Source: an uncultured Verrucomicrobia subdivision 3 bacterium
Lineage (GTDB): Bacteria; Verrucomicrobiota; Verrucomicrobiia; Limisphaerales; UBA11358
Direction: 5' to 3'
Length of the DNA: 64,000 nt
Assembly: GCA_903878805.1 (NCBI GenBank)
Contig: CAIRJF010000021.1
Location: 1 to 64,000, forward strand
The position numbers were made by a program, and so were the translations under genes. Positions 1-7,754 of this stretch are shown in pieces (the first letter of the stretch is position 1; every line of letters begins with the position of its first letter). The notes below the pieces were generated by a model that saw nothing but the letters and a program-made list of their open reading frames with translations, made no database searches and had not been told where the DNA came from.

Positions 1-103
1 CCAGCCGTTCCAGAAATTCGTTGGTCGGTGTGGCAATCATCAGGCTGTCCAGCAATCCCATCTGTGCGTTGGTCGTCGTTTGCATGGTTCTCTGACGCAT
101 CAT
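1..103 (-). CDS. Partial CDS, N-terminus only, unknown function
   Basis: About 34 codons run off the left edge on the minus strand. The reading begins MMRQRTMQTT and continues with TNAQMGLLDSLM. ATG codons lie at 103, 100 and 85. The ATG at 103 overlaps the stop of the small upstream ORF by one base (TGATG), which would suit translational coupling. The downstream Met at 85 could also be the start. No family is recognisable from so short a piece, and no clear Shine-Dalgarno sequence is seen. Confidence 0.4.
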   Translation of the reverse strand, partial: MMRQRTMQTTTNAQMGLLDSLMIATPTNEFLERL

Positions 104-252
104 CAAATCATCCGTTCAAAAACGTTTTGCAGAGGTCTCGGATCTATGAAAAAATATACGGTCGGGAGCGGCGAACACCAGCACACGACCGGGTAGGAAC
201 CCAAAATAATCCAGAGAATGCAAATCAGGATGACAGGCGAAATCTTTTTCAT
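103..252 (-). CDS. Small ORF with a signal-peptide-like N-terminus (49 aa)
   Basis: The ORF starts MKKISPVILI and has about 18 hydrophobic residues after two lysines, so it looks like a secretory signal or a single membrane anchor. Two Cys residues lie close together after the hydrophobic stretch. Its stop overlaps the start of the next minus-strand ORF. No convincing ribosome site precedes it and no family is recognised. It could be a real small exported protein or a chance ORF. The start-stop overlap is the main argument for it. Confidence 0.35.
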   Translation of the reverse strand: MKKISPVILICILWIILGSYPVVCWCSPLPTVYFFIDPRPLQNVFERMI

Positions 253-385
253 GGCGCAAGCGAACGCATGGTGACCGAAGCATGAAGAATTTTTTAAGGA
301 GTGACAATCAGTTTAGCGTCTGGCCTTGCCGCGTTCGGATGAAATTTCGCTGGCATTTCGGGGCGGACGGTTTAATGATGGAACC

Positions 386-1072
386 ATGATTGCGGCTGCA
401 ACCCAAAGTTTTGCCTCGGGCAAGATGCTGTTCAACTGGTTTGACGTGGCGCTGGCCATTGTCCTCGGCTTCGGCTTCTGGCGCGGGCGCGCGAACGGCA
501 TGACCAAGGAGATTCTTCCGGTCAGCCAGTGGCTGGTCGCCGTCCTCGCCGCCGCGTTCGGCTACAAGGCGCTTGGCGATGTTTTCATCCAGCACAACCT
601 CATCAAAACGCTGCTGGGCAAAACCATTCACGAGGAGACGGTCGCCTACAATTCCGCCTACGTCATCATCGCCATCGGGGTGTTCATCGTGTTTGCATTC
701 ATCAAGCGCCGGCTCAAACCCAAGCTGGAGGGCAGCAACGCCTTTGGCGCGAGCGAATATTATTTCGGCATGGTTTCCGGCGTGGTGCGTTATTTCTGCA
801 TGGTGCTTTTCGTGCTGGCGCTGCTGAATGCGCCGGTCTATACGCAGGCGGAAATTCAGGCGACGCAAGCGTTCAACAACCGCTGGTTCGGCGGCGGCGA
901 GGCCGGTTACAGCGGCGATTTTTTCCCGACCGTGAATGAACTGCAGGCCAGCATCTTCAGGGATTCGCTCACCGGGCCGTGGATTAAAAACAGCCTGGGC
1001 GTGTTGCTGGTCAACACCGGCAGCTATGTTCCGCCGTCGGCCTCGAATCAAAAGATTTACATCGGCCACTGA
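386..1072 (+). CDS. CvpA-like membrane protein
   Basis: This is a small integral membrane protein of about 228 residues. It has an N-terminal helix beginning FNWFDVALAIVLGFGFWRG, two or three further hydrophobic segments, and a polar C-terminal tail. The FDVALAIVLGFGFWRGRANG start, with charged residues and a Gly-rich turn after the first helix, is typical of the CvpA (colicin V production) family. That family's exact biochemical role is unsettled. An upstream ATG at 326 is in frame, but its extra residues look like non-coding sequence. ATG 386 or ATG 425 (just before the first helix) are better starts. The gene lies 12 bp upstream of dnaG on the same strand and may be co-transcribed. Confidence 0.7.
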   Translation: MIAAATQSFASGKMLFNWFDVALAIVLGFGFWRGRANGMTKEILPVSQWLVAVLAAAFGYKALGDVFIQHNLIKTLLGKTIHEETVAYNSAYVIIAIGVFIVFAFIKRRLKPKLEGSNAFGASEYYFGMVSGVVRYFCMVLFVLALLNAPVYTQAEIQATQAFNNRWFGGGEAGYSGDFFPTVNELQASIFRDSLTGPWIKNSLGVLLVNTGSYVPPSASNQKIYIGH

Positions 1073-1084
1073 CCGTTCCTCCGC

Positions 1085-2899
1085 ATGGCCGGCTTTCTTT
1101 CCCCCGCGACCCGCGAACAAATCCGCGCCGCCAGCGACATCGTTGACATCATCGGCTCCTATGTTCCGCTGAAAAAAAACGGCGCTAACTTCACCGCGCT
1201 CTGCCCGTTTCACAAAGAAAAATCGCCGAGCTTCAACGTCAATCCGCACAAGCAAATCTTTCATTGTTTCGGCTGCCACAAAGGCGGCGACGTTTTTACG
1301 TTCGTCAAAGATTACGAGAACATCGGTTTTATGGACGCCGTGCGGCGGCTCGCCGAGCGCGCGAAAATTCCGCTCGAATTTGAAAACACGCCCGGCGCGC
1401 AGGAATCGCGGCATCTCAAAGACCAGTTGCTCGACATCCACGAACAGCTCACAACGCGCTGGCAAAATTGTCTCGCCAACGAAGCCGCCGGCCAGCGCGC
1501 GCGCGATTATCTCGCCAAACGCGGCGTCTCGGCGGAAGCAATAAAACTGTTCCGCATCGGCGCCGCGCCGGAATTGTGGGACGACACGGTGAACTGGGCG
1601 AAGGGTAAAAATTTTCCGATTGAAACCGTCGAGAAGGCCGGCCTCATTATTAAAAAAGAGGAAACCGGCCGTTACTACGACCGTTTTCGCGGACGCCTGA
1701 TGTTTCCGATTTGCGACGAGCAAGGCCGCGTCATCGGTTTCAGCGGGCGCGTTTTGTCCGGCGATGAAAAAACAGCGAAGTATGTCAACTCGCCCGAGAC
1801 GCCGATTTTTACCAAGAGCAAAGTTTTCTTTGGTCTTGATAAATCCAAGCGCGCGATTCTCGATGCCGGTTTCGCTATCATTTGTGAAGGCCAATTGGAT
1901 TTGATTGCGTGTTTCACGAACGGAGTGCAAAACATTGTCGCACCGCAAGGCACGGCTTTCACGGACCAGCACGCGCGCATCATCAAACGTTACGCCAACG
2001 AAGTCGTGCTGTGTTTTGATTCCGACAACGCCGGACAAAACGCCATCGTGCGTTCACTCGACCATCTGCTCGCGTCCGGCCTCGCCGTGCGCGTGGCCGT
2101 CGTGCCGTCGCCGCACGATCCCGACAGTTTCATAAAAGCCAATGGTGGTGATGCTTTCAACGATCTCATCAAAAACGCCGCCGGATTTTTTGATTACTAT
2201 TTGAAACGTCTGTGTGCGACCAATGACATAAAAACAGATAAAGGTCGGATGCAAGTTGTAAGGTCGATGCTAGTGGCGCTACGTAAAACAAATAATCGAA
2301 TTCTAATCGACAAACACGCGTATGACTTAACTTTTCAATTGGGTTTGTCGTTTAGTTCGATAAAAGAAGAATACCAAAAAATTGCAAACGAAAATACCGA
2401 ACGGCCTGCGAACAGTGAAGACATACTTGGAGAATCCGCCGAGCCGGTTGCGAAAATTGCGCCGCCCTCGCCGATTGAGCTTCACCTGCTGAAACTTATA
2501 CTGCTGCATGATGAACTGGTCGCCGCCGCCGCGCAAAATCTCGATGTAATCTGGATTTTGCATCCGCACGTCCGGCAAATTGTCGACCTGCGTTTCGCCG
2601 CACACGAACACGAGACGTGGCATAACCTCGCTGAGTTTCTGGACAGTTGTGAATCGCCGGATCAGCGTAATCTCATCACCGAAGCGGTGGCTGAAGACCG
2701 AAAAATTCCGAATCCCGAAACGCAAGTTGCCGACATGACTTTGAAATTACGGAATCAATTTCTCGACCGTCAAATCGGCGTTCTCACGCAAAAAATCAGC
2801 CAGCCACAAATCGCCGACGATGAAAAAGTATCGTTGCTACGCGAGCAAATGCAGTTGAAGGAATTGAAACGCTCGCCGCTTTCGCCCTTGGAAAAATAA
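1085..2899 (+). CDS. dnaG: DNA primase
   Basis: This primase makes RNA primers for lagging-strand synthesis. The N-terminal CHC2 zinc finger is complete (C40, H43, C61, C64; CPFHKEKSPSF and HCFGCHKGGD). The RNA polymerase core follows. Its TOPRIM domain carries the acidic EGQLD (E268) and the FDSDNAG motif (D312, D314). The C-terminal third is the less conserved helicase-binding region. At 604 residues it has the usual length for the family. Codon use between roughly 2200 and 2440 is noticeably AT-richer than the rest of the gene, although the protein reads through without interruption. An inverted repeat right after the stop probably terminates it. Confidence 0.97.
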   Translation: MAGFLSPATREQIRAASDIVDIIGSYVPLKKNGANFTALCPFHKEKSPSFNVNPHKQIFHCFGCHKGGDVFTFVKDYENIGFMDAVRRLAERAKIPLEFENTPGAQESRHLKDQLLDIHEQLTTRWQNCLANEAAGQRARDYLAKRGVSAEAIKLFRIGAAPELWDDTVNWAKGKNFPIETVEKAGLIIKKEETGRYYDRFRGRLMFPICDEQGRVIGFSGRVLSGDEKTAKYVNSPETPIFTKSKVFFGLDKSKRAILDAGFAIICEGQLDLIACFTNGVQNIVAPQGTAFTDQHARIIKRYANEVVLCFDSDNAGQNAIVRSLDHLLASGLAVRVAVVPSPHDPDSFIKANGGDAFNDLIKNAAGFFDYYLKRLCATNDIKTDKGRMQVVRSMLVALRKTNNRILIDKHAYDLTFQLGLSFSSIKEEYQKIANENTERPANSEDILGESAEPVAKIAPPSPIELHLLKLILLHDELVAAAAQNLDVIWILHPHVRQIVDLRFAAHEHETWHNLAEFLDSCESPDQRNLITEAVAEDRKIPNPETQVADMTLKLRNQFLDRQIGVLTQKISQPQIADDEKVSLLREQMQLKELKRSPLSPLEK

Positions 2900-2932
2900 A
2901 AACGGCGGCATCTTGGCAGACGACGCCGTTTT
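2899..2932. terminator. Hairpin between convergent dnaG and the cytochrome gene
   Basis: AAAACGGCG at 2899-2907 pairs perfectly with CGCCGTTTT at 2924-2932 across a 16-base loop. It sits directly after the dnaG stop and just before the end of the convergent cytochrome gene. The A and T runs at the two edges would let it act as a bidirectional Rho-independent terminator. This is an inference from structure and position. Confidence 0.6.
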
Positions 2933-2945
2933 GTCTTCCCGAAAA

Positions 2946-3353
2946 TTATTTCGCGCCCTGATCAATCCACGCACGAACCAAACCGATTTGTTCCGGCGTG
3001 AGCGCCTTGATGCCAGCTTTGTTGTGAACCGGCGGCATCCAGGCGTCAGAATCGCCGGTGACATGCGCGACGGATTTTACCAGAAAGCTATTGGCGCTAT
3101 CGCCGGCCGTGACGATTTTGCCCTCCTTGGTGCCCTTGAGCACACCCGCAAGTGTGTCCATGTGCAAACGCGCCTTGGGATGCTCGCCGCTGTGGCACTT
3201 GACGCAGGACGCGTCGAAAATGGGTTTGATGTCCGTGGCATAGGTGAGTCCGGTCTTGTCAGAAGCCGGCGGCAACGTGCCTTCCGCGCGCGCGCCGATG
3301 ACAGCCGCGAAACTGGTCGCCAATGTAAGAATGATAAGATTTGTAATTTTCAT
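2946..3353 (-). CDS. Exported single-haem c-type cytochrome
   Basis: MKITNLIILTLATSFAAVIG is a clean signal peptide ending near ARAEG. The mature part of about 110 residues has one haem-c motif, CVKCH, preceded by the DIKPIFDASC context seen in planctomycete/verrucomicrobial cytochrome c domains. A Met in DAWMPP could be the distal ligand. The start at 3353 is chosen because GAGGAATCAACT precedes it as a good ribosome site. An in-frame ATG 45 bases upstream adds only non-signal sequence. It is probably a periplasmic electron carrier. No terminal oxidase or dehydrogenase is adjacent, so its partner is unknown. Confidence 0.85.
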   Translation of the reverse strand: MKITNLIILTLATSFAAVIGARAEGTLPPASDKTGLTYATDIKPIFDASCVKCHSGEHPKARLHMDTLAGVLKGTKEGKIVTAGDSANSFLVKSVAHVTGDSDAWMPPVHNKAGIKALTPEQIGLVRAWIDQGAK

Positions 3354-3462
3354 AGTTGATTCCTCAATATTCTGTGGGATAGACCGCCCACGCGTCAAAA
3401 GGTTTCATTAAAAATTGTATTAGCCGACTTGCAGGCAGACGCAGTTCCGGCAAAATCAGCGC

Positions 3463-4293
3463 GTGCAAAGTGAAAATTTCTCCGACGCTACATTGATTGT
3501 GCTTGGCCACGGCACAACGCTGAACGCCGAATCCGCCGCGCCGGTTTTGCAGCACGCCGAGGAATTGCGTCGCCGAAAAATCTTCAGCGCGGTGCGCGAA
3601 GCCTTCTGGAAACAGGAACCGCACATCAAAAAAGTGCTGGCCGAAATTTCCACGCCGCGCATCTTCATCGTGCCGTTTTTCATCAGCGAAGGGTATTTCA
3701 GCACGGAAGTTATTCCGACGGAACTGGGTTTTTCTTTTCCCGACAACTTAAAAATTAAAACGCAAAATTCAGAACTATTTTACTGCCGTCCCGTTGGTTC
3801 ACACGAAAGCATGACGAAGGTGATTCTCGCCCGCGCGGATGAAGTCGTGAAAAAATTTCCCTTTCCGCGCGCGCCTAAAATCGCTGACACCACGCTCCTC
3901 ATCGCCGGTCATGGCACGGGGCGCAACGCCAATTCCCGCAAGGCCGTCGAGCGACAAGTCGAATTAATCCGTGCTCAAAATCTTTACGCCGATGTCGGCG
4001 CTGTCTTCATGGAAGAAGCGCCCTTCATCAAGGGCTGCCACGAAAACGTGAAGACCAAAAACATCGTCGTCGTGCCGTTTTTCATCAGCGATGGCTTGCA
4101 TGCGGTCGAGGACATTCCGGTTTTGCTCGGCGAACCGGAACGCATCGTCAAGGAACGACTCGCCGCTGGCCAGCCGACCTGGCGCAATCCCACCGAGCGT
4201 GGCGGAAAATTGATTTGGTATTCCGCGTCCGTCGGCACGGAACCGCTGCTGGCCGATGTGATTTTGGAACGCGTGCGCGAGGCAGCTAAATAA
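3463..4293 (+). CDS. CbiX/SirB-like chelatase, two domains
   Basis: The protein is a tandem duplication. Each half carries the chelatase signature around a metal-binding His: LIVLGHGTT in the first half and LLIAGHGTG in the second, each later followed by VPFFIS. That matches the two-domain CbiX arrangement, where the family inserts cobalt or ferrous iron into sirohydrochlorin for cobalamin or siroheme. At 276 residues it fits two domains of about 130. The start is GTG at 3463. No other tetrapyrrole gene is in the window, so the metal and pathway cannot be decided. A Gfo/Idh/MocA gene begins 4 bp after the stop. Confidence 0.85.
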   Translation: MQSENFSDATLIVLGHGTTLNAESAAPVLQHAEELRRRKIFSAVREAFWKQEPHIKKVLAEISTPRIFIVPFFISEGYFSTEVIPTELGFSFPDNLKIKTQNSELFYCRPVGSHESMTKVILARADEVVKKFPFPRAPKIADTTLLIAGHGTGRNANSRKAVERQVELIRAQNLYADVGAVFMEEAPFIKGCHENVKTKNIVVVPFFISDGLHAVEDIPVLLGEPERIVKERLAAGQPTWRNPTERGGKLIWYSASVGTEPLLADVILERVREAAK

Positions 4294-4297
4294 TTTT

Positions 4298-5374
4298 ATG
4301 AAGGAACTTCGCATCGGATTTTTGAGCACTGCGGGAATTGGTCGAAAAAATTGGAAGGCGATTTCCCATTCCGGCAACGCTGTAGTTTCCGCCGTCGCTA
4401 GCCGCGATGTCAAGAAAAGCCTTAAATTCATTGGTGATTGCCAGCGTGAGTTTCCCTTCCCTGAAACACCGCGCGCCTTTGGCAGCTACGAGGAATTACT
4501 CGCGTCGCCTGACGTTGATGCCGTTTATGCGCCGCTGCCGACCGGCTTGCGGAAAGATTTAGTCATCCGCGCCGCGCAAAATGGCAAACATATCCTGTGC
4601 GAAAAACCCTGCGCTGCCAGCGCCGCCGAACTCGAAGCGATGCTCGCCACGTGCCAAAAAAATTCTGTGCAGTTTCTCGACGGCGTGATGTTCATGCACA
4701 GCCCGCGCATGGAAAAAGTCCGCGAAGTTTTGGACGACACCAAAAGTGTCGGACGCATCCGCCGGATTTCCTCGGCGTTCAGTTTTTATCCCGGTGAAAA
4801 TTTTTTCCAAGGCAACATCCGCACCGACGGCGCGCTTGAACCCGCCGGTTGTCTTGGAGATCTCGGTTGGTATTCCATACGTTTTGCGCTCTGGATAATG
4901 AACTGGCAACTGCCGCGCGCCGTCACCGGAAAAATTCTTTCGCAGTCTGCTGCCACGAATGGCCGCACGCCTACGCCTACCGAATTTTCCGGCGAGCTTT
5001 TTTTTGACGAAGGTGTTTCCGTGGAATTTTACAGCTCGTTTCTCACTGGTCGCCAGCAGTGGGTTCATGTGAGCGGTCAGAACGGCTGGCTGCGACTGCC
5101 GGATTTTGTTCATCCGTTGAACAGTTACGAACCCACTTTCGAGGTGAATGAGAAATTTCTCGCCGTTGACAGCGACGTGAAATGCCCGCTCGGCGTTGAT
5201 CCGCTGCCACAGGGTCATGCGACGGCGCAAGACACGCGGATGTGGCGCAATTTTGCGAACCAGATTGCTTCCGGCCAACTCAATCCCGACTGGTCGTTGT
5301 GGGCGCTGCAAACCCAAAAAGTTTTGGATGCGTGCCTCGCCGCCGGGCGCTGCGGGAAAACCGTTGAATTGTGA
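4298..5374 (+). CDS. Gfo/Idh/MocA family oxidoreductase
   Basis: This is an NAD(P)-dependent sugar or cyclitol dehydrogenase-type protein of 358 residues. The N-terminal Rossmann region begins LRIGFLSTAGIGRK. The catalytic EKPCA motif of the family sits near residue 100 (HILCEKPCAAS), preceded by VDAVYAPLPTGLR. The C-terminal half is the beta-sheet substrate domain. The dinucleotide-binding glycine region is slightly unusual (STAGIG rather than GxGxxG with A or G in the middle). Substrate cannot be inferred. It is packed 4 bp behind the CbiX-like gene and followed 43 bp later by tyrA, so all three may share a transcript. Confidence 0.88.
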   Translation: MKELRIGFLSTAGIGRKNWKAISHSGNAVVSAVASRDVKKSLKFIGDCQREFPFPETPRAFGSYEELLASPDVDAVYAPLPTGLRKDLVIRAAQNGKHILCEKPCAASAAELEAMLATCQKNSVQFLDGVMFMHSPRMEKVREVLDDTKSVGRIRRISSAFSFYPGENFFQGNIRTDGALEPAGCLGDLGWYSIRFALWIMNWQLPRAVTGKILSQSAATNGRTPTPTEFSGELFFDEGVSVEFYSSFLTGRQQWVHVSGQNGWLRLPDFVHPLNSYEPTFEVNEKFLAVDSDVKCPLGVDPLPQGHATAQDTRMWRNFANQIASGQLNPDWSLWALQTQKVLDACLAAGRCGKTVEL

Positions 5375-5417
5375 TTTAGCGATTCACGAACCCCGCTTCA
5401 TCCGCTATCTTTTGCGC

Positions 5418-6302
5418 GTGCAATTTCGGAAAATCAGCATCGTCGGCGTCGGTCTGCTCGGCGGCTCCATCGGGCTGGCCGCGCGGCAGCGCAAACTCGC
5501 TGGCGAAGTCGCTGGCTACGTCCGTCGCGCTGCGAGTTTGAAAGATTGTGAGGCGGCGGGCGCGGTGGATTACGCAACGACCGATTTGCTCACCGCCGTT
5601 TCCAATGCGGATTTAATCATCCTTTGCACACCACTCGCGCAGATGCGTTCGCTCTCAAAACAAATTCTGCCAGCGCTCAAACGCGGCGCGATTGTAACCG
5701 ATGTCGGCAGCGTGAAAACGACCGTCGTGTGCGAGTTGGAATCCATTATCGCCAAGTCTGGCGGGCATTTTATCGGCAGTCACCCGATGGCCGGCGCGGA
5801 AAAAACTGGCGTTGCTGCAGCGCGGAAAAATCTTTTTGAAAATGCCGTCTGCGTTTTGACGCCAACGAAGAAATCAAATTCTGCCGCGACAAAAAAGCTG
5901 GAACAATTTTGGAAATCACTCGGCGCACTCGTTTTGAAACTGGACGCCGTGCAGCATGATTTGATCGTGAGCCGTTCGAGCCATCTGCCACACGTCGCGG
6001 CAGCGGCGCTGGCGAATCTGGTGTTGAATCCGGCCAGTCCCAAAATGCAGGCCGCACTTTGCGCGACGGGTTTCCGCGACACCACGCGCATCGCGTCCGG
6101 TTCGCCGGAAATGTGGCGCGACATCGCGCTGGCCAACCGCAAAAATGTTTCGCAATCCGTGGATGCATTTGTGGCGGAGTTGAAGAAATTCCAAACGGCG
6201 CTGAAAAAATCCGACGGCAACGCGGTTGAAAAATTCTTCGCCACGGCCAAACAACGACGCGATAACTGGTGCGCGAAATCAATTTCTGTTTCTTCCGAAT
6301 AA
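5418..6302 (+). CDS. tyrA: Prephenate dehydrogenase
   Basis: It oxidatively decarboxylates prephenate to 4-hydroxyphenylpyruvate in tyrosine synthesis. The N-terminal NAD fold shows IVGVGLLGGSIGLAAR. The family motifs IVTDVGSVK and FIGSHPMAGAEKTG follow in order, with the prephenate-binding His in SHPMAG. The helical C-terminal half contains VSRSSHLPH. The start is placed at GTG 5418, immediately before QFRKISIVGVG. The long in-frame extension upstream overlaps the previous gene and looks non-coding. The 294-residue length is normal for the single-domain form without chorismate mutase. aroA follows after 7 bp, giving a shikimate-pathway pair. Confidence 0.95.
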   Translation: MQFRKISIVGVGLLGGSIGLAARQRKLAGEVAGYVRRAASLKDCEAAGAVDYATTDLLTAVSNADLIILCTPLAQMRSLSKQILPALKRGAIVTDVGSVKTTVVCELESIIAKSGGHFIGSHPMAGAEKTGVAAARKNLFENAVCVLTPTKKSNSAATKKLEQFWKSLGALVLKLDAVQHDLIVSRSSHLPHVAAAALANLVLNPASPKMQAALCATGFRDTTRIASGSPEMWRDIALANRKNVSQSVDAFVAELKKFQTALKKSDGNAVEKFFATAKQRRDNWCAKSISVSSE

Positions 6303-6309
6303 TTTTGTA

Positions 6310-7659
6310 ATGCCGCTGCCCGACCTCATCGAAATTGTTCCGCTCGCCGCGCCGGTGCAAGCGGAAATCACCGTGCCCGGCTCCAAGAGCATCACCAACC
6401 GCGCGCTAATCCTCGCTGCGCTGGCGGACGGTGAAGTCACGCTCAAAGGCGCGCTGTGGAGTGAGGACACGGAAATCATGTTCGATTGCCTGCAAAAACT
6501 TGGCTTCGAGGTGAGCAAAAAAAACGACCCTGATGAAACTTGTAATCGCACCATCACGGTCAAAGGTCTGGGCGGAAAAATTCCGAACGCGGGCACGGCG
6601 GAAAAGCCGCTGGAACTTTTTGTGGGCAATGCGGGAACGGCGGCGCGGTTTTTGTCGGCGTTCGTTTGTTTGGGCCATGGCGTTTGTCGTTTGAGCGGCG
6701 TGGCGCGCATGCACGAGCGTCCGCAGGCGGCGCTGTTTTCGGCGTTGCGCGAACTAGGCTACCGCGTCGAATCGGAAAAAGGGGATGACAAGTTGCCGGT
6801 AAGAATTTTCGGCGCAGGTCCAAAACCGCATGCAAAATGTAAGATTGGTATTGATGATAGTTCTCAATTTGCATCGGCGTTGTATTTGTCAATGGTAGTT
6901 GGTGGTTGGGAAATTGAAGTTGTCGGCGAGAATTCAGAAGAATCACCTTATCTGGCAATGACTTTTCAAATGCTCGCGCAATTCCCTATAAAAACCGCCA
7001 TAAATTATTGGATTGAACCGGATGCTTCTAGTAGCAGTTATTTTAAGGCGGCAGGTTGGTTGTTGGCTCCCCATTTAGAGAACGCGGAAAAGACAGTTAA
7101 AGTAGATGAACCAAAATGGAGTATGCAGGTTGACAGGATGTTTTCTAATTATTTCCGAAGCGGTAGTTATATTGGATTAGTAGGTGCTTTAGAAAAAGTG
7201 ACGAACATATCACGGTTGTCTGATTTGGGTGACAGCATCATGACAGCGATTATTATGAATTCGTTTGCTTCTAATGCGATTAAATTTACCGACCTCGGCC
7301 GCCTGCGCGTGCAGGAATGCGAGCGCGTGGTCGCGTTGCGGACGGAGCTGACCAAGTGCGGCGCTAAAGTCATCGAGGAAGGCGACACGCTGACGGTTTA
7401 TCCGTCGAAGTTGGAAGAATTGCACGGCGCGGAGATTGAAACCTACAACGATCATCGCATGGCGATGTGTTTTGCGATTCTAGGATTGAAAGTGCCGGGC
7501 ATAAAAATTAAAAATCCCGCCTGCGTGAAGAAGACGTTTCCCAATTTTTTCCAAAAGCTGGCCGCCCAACCGCCGCACGGGTTGGGCGCGGAAATCTGGG
7601 AAATCAAAAACGGCCAGCGCACGCGGAAATTGAGCGGTGAAGATTTATTTGCAGAGTGA
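6310..7659 (+). CDS. aroA: 3-phosphoshikimate 1-carboxyvinyltransferase (EPSP synthase)
   Basis: It joins shikimate-3-phosphate and PEP on the way to chorismate. Key pieces are VPGSKSITNRALILAAL (substrate Lys and Arg), GNAGTAAR, RMHERP, DDSSQFASAL, DHRMAM and VKKTFPNF (PEP-binding Lys). Where most enzymes have a Lys in the RVKE(T/S)DR motif this one has Gln (Q335, RVQECER). The position after the GNAGTAxR Arg is Phe rather than the common Pro. The start is ATG 6310. About 6830 to 7290 is strikingly AT-richer, with different codon choice, yet encodes conserved motifs. cmk follows, as in many bacteria. Confidence 0.95.
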   Translation: MPLPDLIEIVPLAAPVQAEITVPGSKSITNRALILAALADGEVTLKGALWSEDTEIMFDCLQKLGFEVSKKNDPDETCNRTITVKGLGGKIPNAGTAEKPLELFVGNAGTAARFLSAFVCLGHGVCRLSGVARMHERPQAALFSALRELGYRVESEKGDDKLPVRIFGAGPKPHAKCKIGIDDSSQFASALYLSMVVGGWEIEVVGENSEESPYLAMTFQMLAQFPIKTAINYWIEPDASSSSYFKAAGWLLAPHLENAEKTVKVDEPKWSMQVDRMFSNYFRSGSYIGLVGALEKVTNISRLSDLGDSIMTAIIMNSFASNAIKFTDLGRLRVQECERVVALRTELTKCGAKVIEEGDTLTVYPSKLEELHGAEIETYNDHRMAMCFAILGLKVPGIKIKNPACVKKTFPNFFQKLAAQPPHGLGAEIWEIKNGQRTRKLSGEDLFAE

Positions 7660-7718
7660 GACACGGATTGCACGGATTTTCACAGATTGAATCCGTGTTA
7701 ATCTGTGTAATCCGTGTC
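7660..7718. repeat. Intergenic inverted repeat, CACGGATT type
   Basis: Two 19-base arms, 7660-7678 and 7700-7718, are near-perfect reverse complements (two mismatches). Each holds two copies of a CACGGATT/CACAGATT word. The element lies immediately after the aroA stop. It belongs to the same general style as the elements at 58118-58205, 38701 and 19429. It could form a hairpin after aroA, but no T-run follows the stem directly. Confidence 0.65.
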
Positions 7719-7754
7719 AAAAAATTAAAGTTAAAGCGGAACAGAAGATTTATT

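Noticed and set aside
1085-1215. Possible rpoD partner for a dnaG macromolecular-synthesis operon
   Set aside because: No sigma-70 housekeeping gene follows dnaG; the next gene is convergent.
308-2038. 576-aa minus-strand ORF over cvpA and dnaG
   Set aside because: It is the antisense shadow of dnaG: low complexity, rich in Arg, Ala and Val, with no domain. GC-rich codons leave the opposite frame open.
7656-7754. N-terminal extension of cytidylate kinase to ATG 7656
   Set aside because: It would translate the intergenic inverted repeat, and the kinase sequence begins at the TTG.
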